A stretch of 64,000 nt of DNA from Aliirhizobium wenxiniae (GTDB lineage: Bacteria > Pseudomonadota > Alphaproteobacteria > Rhizobiales > Rhizobiaceae): the NCBI RefSeq assembly GCF_019511445.1, contig NZ_JAEUAN010000006.1, forward strand, positions 62,001 to 126,000, read 5' to 3'. Position numbers and translations under genes: made by a program. The notes under the pieces were generated by a model. That model did not search any database, was not told the DNA's origin, and saw only the letters and a program-made list of their open reading frames with translations. Shown here one piece after another: positions 30,401 to 38,708 of the stretch. Each line of letters begins with the position of its first letter. Position 1 is the first letter of the stretch.

Positions 30401-32236
30401 CGGACCTTCCTGCGACAGGTCGATCTCGCGTCCATCACGAAGTTGCAGTTCCATGTCATGAAGGACGATCAGTTTCGCATCCGGGCCGACATGAATTTCG
30501 AAGGTCTGCTCGCTGACCACCCGGAAACCGAGGTTTTCCAGAAGCGGCACGCGGCGCGACAGCGACAGGTGGTGATCGCCGTGGAAAATCTTCAGCGAGA
30601 CGCTGTTGGCCTCATCGGTTGGGCGCTTGTAGAATTCGATACGGACTGTTTCGCCAGAGGCGCAGGCAGCGATGTCCGGCAGGTCGGCAAAGGTTTCTTC
30701 CGGCGTGAAGGCTTCCTGGAAAGCATTAGTGACCGAAAGCCGGGGGCCGTTTTCGGCCAGAAGCGAGAACTGCTCCTCCCATGGCGTGGAGATCAGGCGG
30801 ATCGCTTCCTCGAGCTTTGCCTGGCTGATGCGGGGCGTCTTGCCGCCACGGCGTCCGATGATGAAGTGGACGCGTGCCACACCGCCTTCAGGGAAAGCTG
30901 GGTAATAAGCCGATACATGGCCTTCAAATACATGCGCCAGATAGGCGCCGACCTTCTCCCGGACCAGCGAATTATAGTCCTCGCGCGGCACGTAAACTAT
31001 CGTCGAGACGAAGCGGTCGAAATGATCGATACGGGCGAGCGTGCGCACGCGCGGCCTCTCGCTCAATTCCATGATCTGCTCGCAGAATTTCGCCAAAAGA
31101 TCGGTATCGATCTGGAAGAGATCGTCGCGCGGGTAGGATTCTAGCGTGTTTTCCAGCATGCGGCCGGAATGGCTGTAAGGGTCGAAACCGAAATGCCGGT
31201 CGATATCCTCGACCTTTTCGCGCAGCAACGGAACTTCCCGGACGGACTGGGTATAGGCGGTGGCGGTGAAAAGGCCGACGATCCGCAACTCGCCGACGAC
31301 ATGACCGTTCTCGTCAAACCGCTTGACGCCGATATAGTCCATGTAGGCGCGTCGATGGACAACAGACTTCACATTCGCCTTGGTAACGATGAGGAATTGT
31401 GGTCCGTCGAGGAATTCGAGAATTTCCGGCGTGGTCGTGACCTGATCCTTGCCCTGGCGCAGAACCAGAACGTCCGGATCGGAAAGAATGCCGAGGCCCC
31501 TGCCTTGGCCGCGTTCCACGGTCGCCTTGGAGCCTTTGCCGGAATAGACATATTCGCGCATGCCGAGGAAGGTGAAATTGTCGTCCCGCAGCCAATCGAG
31601 GAAGGCCAGCGCCTCGTCACGGTTGGCGCCCTTGCGAGGCTTGGCGTTCAATAGCTGCTTGGCTGCGCCATCCATGGTATCGAGCATGGCGGACCAGTCG
31701 GTGATCGACAGATGCACCTGATCGAGAATGAAGCGGATGCGCTCGATCAGAAGATTGGCCTGCTCCTCGTTCAACTGAGCGATATGCAGCTGGATGAGGC
31801 TGACCTGATGGGCTGGGTCGGTCGGCTCGTCATTGCTGCGCAGCACCGGCTCCTTGCCCGGTTCGATCGTCAGGATCGGGTGCACGGCCATGACGAGGCC
31901 ACGATGGCTGGCCGTCACCTCGCCCATGACGGAATCGAACAGGAACGGCATGTTCCGGTCGATCACGGTCAGAACCCAGACGGGTATCCCGTCCGGTTCG
32001 ACACCTGGTATCTGGGCGACGGTGATATCGGCACGGACGCGGTTCCAGGCCTTGACGCGGGCTGCAGCATGCGCTGCGGCAATCCCGAGCATTTCCGGGG
32101 TGTAGCTTGAAAGATCGTCGTCGCTTGCGCGTCCGAACAGAATGGCTGGATCGAGAAAGTCCTTGCCGGCCTTGCTCGCGAATGACCGCGCCCCATCCAT
32201 CTGCTTGCTGCGCTTGGGGCTATTCTTCCAGACCAT
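27476..32236 (-). CDS. NAD-specific glutamate dehydrogenase, large (180-kDa) type
   Basis: This enzyme oxidatively deaminates glutamate to 2-oxoglutarate and ammonium with NAD. The 1586 residues match the L-GDH180 class (GdhB/GdhZ), not the 450-residue forms. The N-terminal third has ACT-like regulatory regions. The catalytic part has LRFGKVARGGLRWSDRGEDY, VPVGAKGGF with the catalytic Lys, GDMSGDVFGNGMLLS and the NAD-binding segment around AKVIGEGANLGVTQKGR. A helical C-terminal domain follows. The start MVWKNSPKRSK was kept because the leading residues are basic and an in-frame earlier Met is lacking. The UMF1-family transporter follows after 13 bp. Confidence 0.94.
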   Translation of the reverse strand: MVWKNSPKRSKQMDGARSFASKAGKDFLDPAILFGRASDDDLSSYTPEMLGIAAAHAAARVKAWNRVRADITVAQIPGVEPDGIPVWVLTVIDRNMPFLFDSVMGEVTASHRGLVMAVHPILTIEPGKEPVLRSNDEPTDPAHQVSLIQLHIAQLNEEQANLLIERIRFILDQVHLSITDWSAMLDTMDGAAKQLLNAKPRKGANRDEALAFLDWLRDDNFTFLGMREYVYSGKGSKATVERGQGRGLGILSDPDVLVLRQGKDQVTTTPEILEFLDGPQFLIVTKANVKSVVHRRAYMDYIGVKRFDENGHVVGELRIVGLFTATAYTQSVREVPLLREKVEDIDRHFGFDPYSHSGRMLENTLESYPRDDLFQIDTDLLAKFCEQIMELSERPRVRTLARIDHFDRFVSTIVYVPREDYNSLVREKVGAYLAHVFEGHVSAYYPAFPEGGVARVHFIIGRRGGKTPRISQAKLEEAIRLISTPWEEQFSLLAENGPRLSVTNAFQEAFTPEETFADLPDIAACASGETVRIEFYKRPTDEANSVSLKIFHGDHHLSLSRRVPLLENLGFRVVSEQTFEIHVGPDAKLIVLHDMELQLRDGREIDLSQEGPLLEEAFLLAFEGSVDNDGFNRLVLLAGLSARETTVLRAYARYLRQTGIVYSQAYIADTLVKYPEASAIIFKLFQASFDPDIAEKARTKKLAQLHGAIEISLSAVPSLDEDRTLRRFVNAIDSTLRTNYFQRDENGAPKRMLAFKFDPELLDGLPQPRPFREMFVYGTEVEGVHLRFGKVARGGLRWSDRGEDYRTEVLGLVKAQQVKNAVIVPVGAKGGFFPKMLPAGGSRDEVFNAGKEAYKTYIRTLLSITDNIIEGEIVGPQDTIRIDGDDPYFVVAADKGTATFSDTANGLAQEAGFWLDDAFASGGSAGYDHKKMGITARGAWEAVKRHFREMDVDIQTTPFNVIGVGDMSGDVFGNGMLLSPKIRLIAAFDHRDIFIDPDPDTQKSFKERTRMFALPRSSWQDYDRSTLSEGAMIISRSEKSVKLTKQAAAAIGLDKTTATPFEIMTAILKSEADLLWFGGIGTYIRAAAETDTEVGDRANDPIRVTAGEVRAKVIGEGANLGVTQKGRIAYSLAGGRCNSDAIDNSAGVNSSDVEVNIKIALNAAMQDGRLPRDKRNKLLASMTDEVGELVLRNNYLQPLSISLIERRGIGNREQLSRLMSVLEGQGKLNRKVETLPDDAELAERYAAGKPLSRPEIGVLLSYSKIVLFDALLESAIPDDPYFAAILKAYFPAKMQKPYAGDIANHRLHREIVATALANEAVNRGGPGFIQMMSDMTGATAANVVKAIFLIRDGFDLPRLWAEVDALDNRIPGSVQNDLHAQINRIITIGTYLALQTQISAAPLTEAVARLKAAIKGLHGAMTEEVIAETAPLAAELEAQGAPASLIAEIRTLSALVIAPEIMLIADRTGESMARAAESYFGVTKTFRVNRLIVAGERISTSDHYESLALSRGLQQLASARRDIVITALTEHRKDKKPVQAWIAADRVRVNRIGAELMALSDSGDLTLPKISVAAGLLGDLAHGRLT

Positions 32237-32534
32237 GATCTCTCCCTTTTCTGGCTGAATACTGCAAAGAACGGTGCGAATCCGTCCGAATGGCAGCAGT
32301 TAGCACTGTTTTGCGCAGCAATCTTGACAGGAATTGGCAAAGAATTGTTGCCACGACAATAAAATCGATTTTTTCAGCATATGATAATGAAATCGGTCCA
32401 GCGTGGGCCAGAGATGCTGGCGGGACATGTGAATGAAGCTAACCAAAAACACTGTGATGCAAGGCGAGCGAAGCGCCGGATTGCGCGTAACGAGCCGTTG
32501 ATCTTGTTTCAAAGGCATAATATTCGTAGCCCTC

Positions 32535-33218
32535 ATGACCTATTTCCCAGCCAAACTGCTTGCGGGCTACCGCAATTTCATGAGCGGACGCTATACAGAT
32601 GAGCGCGAGCGTTACCGTGTTCTTGCCGAAAATGGGCAGAAGCCGCACACGCTGCTGATTGCCTGTTGTGATAGCCGCGCCGCGCCGGAAACGATTTTCG
32701 ACTGTGGTCCGGGTGAGCTTTTCGTGGTTCGCAACATCGCCAACATGGTGCCGCCCTATGAGCCGGACAGCCAGTTCCATGGCACGTCGGCTGCGCTCGA
32801 ATATGCAATCCAGGTACTCAAGATCCGCGATATCGTGGTGATGGGCCATGGTCGCTGCGGTGGCATCCAGGCAGCGCTGGATCCGACGCTCGAGCCTCTT
32901 TCCCCGGGTGATTTCATCGGCAAGTGGATTGGCCTTGTCAGGCCTGCGGCTTCGCAGATCCAGAGCAATGACCTGATGACCGCATCGGAACGTCAGACGG
33001 CTCTTGAGCGCGTGTCTATCCGCAATTCGATCAACAATCTCGCCAGTTTCCCGTTCATCAAGGCGCTGACGGACAAGGGTGAACTCTCGGTTCACGGTGC
33101 CTGGTTCGATATATCGAGCGGAGAGCTCTGGGTGATGAACCAGAAGGGCGATTTCATCCGCCCCGATCTGGAAACGGAACTGGCGCCTGCCGAAGAGGAT
33201 CAGGCGCCCGCTCCCTGA
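32535..33218 (+). CDS. Beta-class carbonic anhydrase
   Basis: This enzyme interconverts CO2 and bicarbonate. The 227-residue protein has the zinc and catalytic motifs of the beta class: ACCDSR (Cys ligand and the Asp-Arg dyad) at about 43-48, and HGRCGG with the His and second Cys ligands near residue 108. No signal peptide is visible, so it is cytoplasmic. It is divergent from NAD-GDH across 298 bp. That gap is AT-rich at 32340-32400 and holds no gene, presumably only the two promoters. It converges on a lytic transglycosylase gene 3 bp after its stop. Confidence 0.94.
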   Translation: MTYFPAKLLAGYRNFMSGRYTDERERYRVLAENGQKPHTLLIACCDSRAAPETIFDCGPGELFVVRNIANMVPPYEPDSQFHGTSAALEYAIQVLKIRDIVVMGHGRCGGIQAALDPTLEPLSPGDFIGKWIGLVRPAASQIQSNDLMTASERQTALERVSIRNSINNLASFPFIKALTDKGELSVHGAWFDISSGELWVMNQKGDFIRPDLETELAPAEEDQAPAP

Positions 33219-33221
33219 CGC

Positions 33222-34031
33222 TTATTTGCCGTCGATCTCGGCGCCCATGTAAGCAATGGCGCGCTGATAGACGGTTGCTGCATTCCAGCCCTGGATGGCT
33301 ACGAAGCTCGGCTGACCGGGCTGGTAGCCAGCACCACTTACCCAGCCGTGGCCCTTGAGGAAGTTGGCGGTCGATGCGAGTGCATCGGCGCGCGAACCAA
33401 CCATGTCGATGTGCCCATCGCCATCGCCGTCTGCGCCATAACGGATGACGTTGAGCGGGAGAAACTGGGTCTGGCCGATTTCGCCGTGTGCAGCGCCCTT
33501 GGCGGTGGTGCTCAGATCGCCGCGTGCGACAAGCTTTAGGGCGGCGTAGAGTTGTTCGGTGAAAAAGTCGGAACGGCGGCAATCATAGGCCAGCGTCGCA
33601 ACAGCCGACAGCGTGTGCTGGTTGCCCATGAAACGGCCGAAACCTGTCTCCATGCCCCAGATCGCAATGATCGGGCCGGCGGGGACGCCGTAACGGCGCT
33701 CAAGGCGATCGAAAAGCGAGGCATTGGCGGACTTCATCTTCTTGCCCTGCGAGATGATGGTCGTCGCGCCGCGCTTCTTCAGGAATTCCTCGAAGGAAAG
33801 CTTGAAGCTCTTCTGGCCGCGGTCGGCACTGATCGTCGCGCGATTGTAGTTTACGTTGGCGAAGGCGCGGTCGATCACTGCCGGGCTGATGCCATTCGAT
33901 GGTGCAACGCGCTTGAAGTCCTGAACCCATCGATCGAAGCCGGATGAATCGTTGCCGCATTGCTGCGCAGCGGCTGGGCCTGCGATCGTGAGTGCGGTAA
34001 AGGCCAGTCCTGCGAGTAGAAGCTTGTTCAT
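33222..34031 (-). CDS. Lytic murein transglycosylase, MltB family
   Basis: This periplasmic enzyme cleaves peptidoglycan glycan strands to 1,6-anhydromuramyl products. The 269-residue protein starts with a signal peptide (about 1-22, ending PAAAQ). It carries the SLT_2 fold with IIAIWGMETGFGRFMGN, where the Glu is catalytic, then GAAHGEIGQTQFLPLNVIRY and DGDGDGHIDMVGSRADALAS. There is no lipobox, so it is soluble, unlike E. coli MltB. It stops 3 bp from the carbonic anhydrase stop. The C-terminal peptidoglycan-binding domain of longer homologues is absent. Confidence 0.9.
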   Translation of the reverse strand: MNKLLLAGLAFTALTIAGPAAAQQCGNDSSGFDRWVQDFKRVAPSNGISPAVIDRAFANVNYNRATISADRGQKSFKLSFEEFLKKRGATTIISQGKKMKSANASLFDRLERRYGVPAGPIIAIWGMETGFGRFMGNQHTLSAVATLAYDCRRSDFFTEQLYAALKLVARGDLSTTAKGAAHGEIGQTQFLPLNVIRYGADGDGDGHIDMVGSRADALASTANFLKGHGWVSGAGYQPGQPSFVAIQGWNAATVYQRAIAYMGAEIDGK

Positions 34032-34156
34032 GCTTTAATCCGTGTTTGCCGTTCAGCGGCGGTGCATCTCTGCCCCACTATTCGTTGCAAATGTTCCGGC
34101 TTGCAAGCAAACACCGTCCTAATGCGCATGAATAGTTCGTGAGGACATTCTTACAA

Positions 34157-34186
34157 AAAGAAAACCCCGCCTGATGGCGGGATTTT
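34157..34186 (-). terminator. Intrinsic terminator of asd
   Basis: The stem CCCGCC / GGCGGG, flanked by A and T runs (about 34161-34186), becomes a GC hairpin followed by TTTTCTTTTT on the minus strand. It lies about 35 bp after the asd stop and before the transglycosylase promoter region. Confidence 0.85.
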
Positions 34187-34218
34187 CTAATTCGATATGC
34201 TTAACAATTTCTAATGTG

Positions 34219-35253
34219 TCAGGCGGCAGCCTGGCGCGGCTTGATAAGGCCACGGTTGACCAGCAGCTCGGCGATCTGGATGGCGTTCAAAGCAGCGCCC
34301 TTGCGCAGGTTGTCGGAAACGACCCAGATGTTAAGGCCGTTCTCGACCGTTGCATCCTCGCGGATACGGGAGATGTAGGTCGCATCTTCACCGGCGGATT
34401 CGATCGGCGTGATGTAGCCGCCGTTTTCATGCTTGTCGATGACGAGGCAGCCCGGTGCTTCGCGCAGGATGTCACGCGCCTGATCGGCAGTGATCTCGTT
34501 TTCGAACTCGATGTTGACCGATTCGGAGTGACCGATGAAGACCGGAACGCGCACGGCGGTGCAGGTTACCTTGATCTTTGGATCGAGCATCTTCTTGGTT
34601 TCGGCGAGAACCTTCCACTCTTCCTTCGTGTAGCCGTCTTCCATGAAGACATCGATATGCGGAATGACGTTGAAGGCGATGCGCTTGGTGAACTTCTTCG
34701 ATTCAATCGGGTCTGCAACGAATACGGCGCGCGTCTGGGTGAAGAGTTCGTCCATGCCGTCCTTGCCGGCGCCGGAGACCGACTGGTAGGTGGAGACGAC
34801 GACGCGCTTGATCTTGGCGGCATCATGCAGCGGCTTCAGCGCTACGACGAGCTGGGCGGTCGAGCAATTCGGATTGGCGATGATGTTCTTCTTGGTGAAA
34901 CCGGTGACCGCATCCGGGTTTACTTCCGGAACGATGAGCGGCACTTCCGAATCGTAACGCCAGGCGGATGAGTTATCGATGACGACGCAGCCCTGTGCGC
35001 CGATCTTGGGCGACCACTTCTTGGAGATATCGCCGCCGGCGGACATCAGGCAGATGTCGGTGTCGGAGAAATCGTAGTTCTCAAGGTTGGAGACCTTCAG
35101 CGTCTTGTCGCCGAAAGATACTTCGGTGCCCTGGCTGCGCGCAGAAGCCAGTGCGACAACCTCGGAAGCCGGAAAACCGCGTTCTGCCAGGATGTTCAGC
35201 ATTTCCCGGCCGACATTGCCGGTAGCACCGGCGACTGCAATCTTGAAACCCAT
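34219..35253 (-). CDS. asd: Aspartate-semialdehyde dehydrogenase
   Basis: Asd reduces aspartyl phosphate to aspartate semialdehyde with NADPH, the branch point for lysine, diaminopimelate, threonine and methionine. The 344-residue protein has the NADP-binding GATGNVGREM (9-18), SAGGDISKKW, and the catalytic Cys130 in NPNCSTAQL, and the conserved His-containing HSESVNIEFE. A ribosome-binding site AGAGAG lies about 7 nt before the ATG. The gene stands alone between two terminators. Its long upstream region contains a possible Lys/Thr-rich leader peptide, described separately. Confidence 0.96.
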   Translation of the reverse strand: MGFKIAVAGATGNVGREMLNILAERGFPASEVVALASARSQGTEVSFGDKTLKVSNLENYDFSDTDICLMSAGGDISKKWSPKIGAQGCVVIDNSSAWRYDSEVPLIVPEVNPDAVTGFTKKNIIANPNCSTAQLVVALKPLHDAAKIKRVVVSTYQSVSGAGKDGMDELFTQTRAVFVADPIESKKFTKRIAFNVIPHIDVFMEDGYTKEEWKVLAETKKMLDPKIKVTCTAVRVPVFIGHSESVNIEFENEITADQARDILREAPGCLVIDKHENGGYITPIESAGEDATYISRIREDATVENGLNIWVVSDNLRKGAALNAIQIAELLVNRGLIKPRQAAA

Positions 35254-35480
35254 GTCTATGCTCTCTTTCTGTCTCTCCTCGGTCTTGTGAGGGGGAAGCC
35301 GTACCTAAGCGGCACGGTGTTCCTTGTCCCCGGCCTTACCGGGGAGAGAGCGGCGGGCCAGAGACGTCAGACGGTTTTCGTCGTCGTTTTGGCCTTGGTT
35401 TTGGAGAAAGCGAAAAAACGCTGTCCGGCGTGTTGGGCCGGCAGGCAAGATGCAGCGATGTCAAAGTCGCAAGCGATCAT
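35254..35480 (-). promoter_or_regulatory. Candidate asd leader: Lys/Thr-rich leader peptide and hairpins
   Basis: On the minus strand an open frame from ATG at 35480 reads MIACDFDIAASCLPAQHAGQ and ends with K-T-K-A-K-T-T-T-K-T-V-stop (codons 35402-35370, stop 35369-35367). Asd supplies lysine and threonine, so a run of these codons ahead of asd recalls amino-acid attenuators. Downstream are a 7-bp GC hairpin (35327-35345) and a weaker one (35299-35317). A CTCTCTCC segment (35343-35350) could pair with the GAGAG-type ribosome-binding region of asd. Neither hairpin has a U-run, and the leader start lacks a strong ribosome-binding site. The remaining gap (35481-35724) shows no gene. Confidence 0.35.
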
Positions 35481-35724
35481 AAGGGCGTTTTCCCGTTCGC
35501 GCATGTGTTTAGAACATTTTGGAATGGAGTCAAGGTGAGTCGAAGCCAGAGTTGTACCAGTTGCGGAAGGCACTTTAGACGAAAGTCATAATCCCAAAGC
35601 ATCACTCATCGGATGTCCTGATTTCTGTCAATCTGAGGGCATCGCTTCACGGTTGTTTTGGCAAAGGAGGAAAGGCCAAAGCAGTTACCAGGACGCGTGG
35701 TTTCACCTTGTTGGGAGGACGACA

Positions 35725-37422
35725 ATGGCAAATGTCGCAACGGCGGCTGATAGCAGAACAAAGCCGATGACGCCCGAGGAGAGGAAGGTGATCATCGCCT
35801 CCTCGCTCGGAACTGTATTCGAGTGGTACGATTTCTATCTTTACGGAACGCTGGCTGCGATTATCGGCAAGCAGTTCTTCTCGCAATTCCCGCCGGCGAC
35901 GCAGGCGATTTTCGCACTCCTGACATTTGCCGCAGGCTTCCTGGTCCGGCCGTTCGGCGCGCTGGTCTTCGGTCGTCTCGGTGATCTGGTTGGCCGAAAA
36001 TACACATTTCTTCTCACCATCCTGATCATGGGTCTGTCGACCTTCGCCGTCGGTCTTCTACCGAGCTATGATCAGATTGGCGTCATTGCGCCGATCATTC
36101 TCGTCCTGCTGCGTATGGCTCAAGGCCTGGCGCTGGGCGGTGAATATGGCGGTGCGGTGGTCTATGTTGCCGAGCATTCGCCACGCAACAGGCGCGGTTT
36201 CTATACGGCCTGGATCCAGACTACGGCGACGCTGGGCCTGCTTCTGTCACTGTTCGTGATCGTGACCTTGCGCATGAATCTCGGTGAGGAGGCATTCCAG
36301 ACGACACAGCCGATCTTGTTCGGCCTTCAGGGCGGATGGCGCATTCCCTTCCTCCTGTCGATCATCCTGCTGATCATCTCGATCTACATTCGTCTGCAGA
36401 TGCATGAATCGCCGCTCTTCAAGAAGATGAAGGAAGAGGGCACCCAGTCGAAGGCGCCACTGTCGGAAGCTTTCGGCACCTGGAGCAATGGCAAGATCGT
36501 CCTGATCGCGCTGTTCGGCCTTGTGATCGGTCAGGCGGTCGTCTGGTATACGGGACAGTTCTACGCCCTGTTCTTCCTGCAGACCGTGCTGAAGGTCGAT
36601 CTTCTCACTGCAAACGTCCTGATTGCCTGGGCGCTGATTATCGCGACCCCCTTCTTCCTGGTGTTCGGTTCGCTTTCTGACCGGATCGGACGCAAGCCGG
36701 TGATCCTGGCGGGCTGCATTCTCGCGGCGGCAACTTACTTCCCGCTGTTCAGCGCGCTGACCACGGCTGCCAATCCGACCTATGCCACCGCGATCGAGAA
36801 CGTGAAGGCAGAGGTATCGGCTGATCCCGCCACTTGCGGTTCGCTATTCGACCCGGTCGGTATTCGTACCTTCACGACGCCTTGCGACGTGATGCGCCGA
36901 ACCATGTCGCAGCAGGCTTTCCGCTATACGCAGGTGAGTGCGCCTGCCGGTTCGCCGGCTCAGCTCATCATCAACGGCGGTACCCCGATCGTCTTCACCG
37001 ATGCTCCGGCTTTCAGTGCGGCGCTCGGCCCTGCCATGGTGGCGGCCGGTTATCCGGCAGCAAATGACCCGGCAAAGGTCAAGGTCGACGGGTTCTTCTC
37101 TGCGCTTGCCAACGGTCAATCGTTGAAGATCATCGCCATCCTGACGATCATGGTCATCTACGTCACCATTGTCTACGGTCCGATTGCTGCTGCGCTTGTC
37201 GAGTTCTTCCCGACCCGCATCCGCTATACGGCCATGTCGCTGCCTTACCACATTGGTAACGGCTGGTTCGGCGGCCTGCTGCCGGCCACATCCTTCGCGA
37301 TCGTCGCCTCCACCGGCGATATCTTCGCAGGCCTTTGGTATCCCGTCCTCTTCGCTCTCATGACAGTCGTTATCGGCGCTCTGTTTGTTCGCGAGAGACG
37401 AGACGTCGATCTCGCGAATTGA
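35725..37422 (+). CDS. MHS-family MFS transporter with a large extracytoplasmic insert
   Basis: Starting at 35725 (MANVATAADSRTK) after GGGAGGA gives 565 residues. The fold is the metabolite:H+ symporter branch of the MFS, with GTVFEWYDFYLYGTLA, RPFGALVFGRLGDLVGRKYTF and RMAQGLALGGEYGGA, including the characteristic loop between helices 2 and 3. Between late membrane helices, residues about 348-465 form a hydrophilic insert with two Cys, absent from typical 430-residue MHS proteins. Its substrate, probably an organic acid or osmolyte, is not evident. The gene is monocistronic, divergent from asd, with a strong terminator behind it. Confidence 0.85.
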   Translation: MANVATAADSRTKPMTPEERKVIIASSLGTVFEWYDFYLYGTLAAIIGKQFFSQFPPATQAIFALLTFAAGFLVRPFGALVFGRLGDLVGRKYTFLLTILIMGLSTFAVGLLPSYDQIGVIAPIILVLLRMAQGLALGGEYGGAVVYVAEHSPRNRRGFYTAWIQTTATLGLLLSLFVIVTLRMNLGEEAFQTTQPILFGLQGGWRIPFLLSIILLIISIYIRLQMHESPLFKKMKEEGTQSKAPLSEAFGTWSNGKIVLIALFGLVIGQAVVWYTGQFYALFFLQTVLKVDLLTANVLIAWALIIATPFFLVFGSLSDRIGRKPVILAGCILAAATYFPLFSALTTAANPTYATAIENVKAEVSADPATCGSLFDPVGIRTFTTPCDVMRRTMSQQAFRYTQVSAPAGSPAQLIINGGTPIVFTDAPAFSAALGPAMVAAGYPAANDPAKVKVDGFFSALANGQSLKIIAILTIMVIYVTIVYGPIAAALVEFFPTRIRYTAMSLPYHIGNGWFGGLLPATSFAIVASTGDIFAGLWYPVLFALMTVVIGALFVRERRDVDLAN

Positions 37423-37440
37423 GGTCACCTAGCAGAAACA

Positions 37441-37473
37441 AAAAAGGGCCCGGCACATCGTGCCGGGCCCTTT
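37441..37473. terminator. Bidirectional terminator between the MHS transporter and leuB
   Basis: An 11-bp perfect stem (GGGCCCGGCAC / GTGCCGGGCCC) with a 3-nt loop is flanked by AAAAA and TTT. It separates the convergent MHS transporter gene and leuB and can act on both strands. Confidence 0.9.
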
Positions 37474-37491
37474 CCGTTGTATTCTGTTTGC

Positions 37492-38601
37492 TCAGGCCGA
37501 AAGAGCCTTGAATTCCTCCAGAATGGCGTCGCCCATCTCGGTCGTGCCGACCTGGCGGCAACCTTCCGCCATGATGTCGCCGGTGCGGATGCCCTGGTCT
37601 AGCACCGTAGCGATCGCCTTTTCGAGGTGATCGGCTTCCGCAATCATGTTGAACGAATAGCGCAGGCACATGGCGAAGGAAGCGATCATCGCGATCGGGT
37701 TGGCTATGCCCTTTCCGGCGATGTCCGGTGCAGAGCCGTGAACGGGCTCATACATCGCCTTGCGCTGGCCGGTCTTGGCATCCGCGGCACCGAGCGAGGC
37801 GGAAGGCAGCATGCCGAGCGAACCTGTCAGCATGGCGGCCACATCCGAAAGCATGTCTCCGAAAAGGTTGTCGGTGACGATGACGTCGAACTGTTTTGGC
37901 GCGCGCACGAGCTGCATGCCGCCGGCATCGGCCAGCATATGTTCCAGCTTGACGTCGGCATAGGAGCGCTTGTGGGTTTCGGTCACGACCTGGTTCCACA
38001 GAACGCCAGACTTCATGACGTTGCGCTTTTCCATCGAGCATACGGTATTCTTGCGCGTGCGGGCGAGTTCGAAGGCGACGCCGGCAATGCGCTCGATCTC
38101 GTAGGTGTCGTAGATCTGGGTGTCGATACCGCGCTTCTGGCCGTTGCCGAGATCGATGATCTCCTTCGGCTCGCCGAAATAGACGCCGCCGGTCAGTTCG
38201 CGAACGATCAGAATATCGAGGCCTTCGACGAGTTCGGGCTTCAGCGACGACGCGGAGGCCAGCGCCGGGTAGCAGATTGCCGGGCGCAGGTTGGCGAAAA
38301 GCTCCATATCCTTGCGCAGGCGCAGGAGGCCGGCTTCCGGACGGACCTCATAGGGAACCGCATCCCATTTCGGGCCGCCGACGGCGCCGAACAGAACGGC
38401 ATCCGCCGCCATTGCCTTGGCCATGTCCTCTTCGGAAATCGCAACGCCGTGCGCATCATAAGCGCTGCCGCCGACAAGGCCTTCGTCGAGCGAGAAATCG
38501 GCCTTCATCGCATCGTTCATATAGGCGATGATCTTGCGCACTTCGCCCATGGCTTCAGGGCCGATGCCGTCACCGGGAAGAAGGAAGAGGTTCTTTGCCA
38601 T
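37492..38601 (-). CDS. leuB: 3-isopropylmalate dehydrogenase
   Basis: LeuB oxidises and decarboxylates 3-isopropylmalate with NAD in leucine synthesis. Starting at 38601 ([16 protein letters not shown]) gives 369 residues, and the preferred ATG has AAGGA upstream at workable spacing. Conserved parts are [27 protein letters not shown], the Mg-binding [20 protein letters not shown] and [19 protein letters not shown] near the C-terminus. leuD lies 107 bp upstream on the same strand, separated by an inverted-repeat region. leuC and leuA are not in the window, so the pathway is split. Confidence 0.96.
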   Translation of the reverse strand: MAKNLFLLPGDGIGPEAMGEVRKIIAYMNDAMKADFSLDEGLVGGSAYDAHGVAISEEDMAKAMAADAVLFGAVGGPKWDAVPYEVRPEAGLLRLRKDMELFANLRPAICYPALASASSLKPELVEGLDILIVRELTGGVYFGEPKEIIDLGNGQKRGIDTQIYDTYEIERIAGVAFELARTRKNTVCSMEKRNVMKSGVLWNQVVTETHKRSYADVKLEHMLADAGGMQLVRAPKQFDVIVTDNLFGDMLSDVAAMLTGSLGMLPSASLGAADAKTGQRKAMYEPVHGSAPDIAGKGIANPIAMIASFAMCLRYSFNMIAEADHLEKAIATVLDQGIRTGDIMAEGCRQVGTTEMGDAILEEFKALSA

Positions 38602-38668
38602 TCGTCTCATGTCCTTGCAGTTCTTACAGGCTCACAATCCCTCACGCAGCCTTGCCGCGTCTGGAAAT

Positions 38669-38707
38669 CCCTTGTCCGAGCCTGTCGCAGGACAAGGGGT
38701 CTTGTCC
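38669..38707 (-). repeat. Mutually exclusive inverted repeats between leuD and leuB
   Basis: Three segments sit in the 107-bp leuD-leuB gap: CCCTTGTCC (38669-38677), GGACAAGGG (38690-38698) and CTTGTCC (38701-38707). The middle one can pair with either neighbour, so on the minus-strand transcript two alternative hairpins are possible. One ends just after the leuD stop. This may be an mRNA processing or stability element or a small dispersed repeat. No U-run follows. Confidence 0.5.
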
Positions 38708-38708
38708 A

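Noticed and set aside
32340..32365. Sigma-54-like promoter (GG...GC) upstream of NAD-GDH
   Set aside because: Spacing between GG and GC is 12 rather than the required 10 bases.
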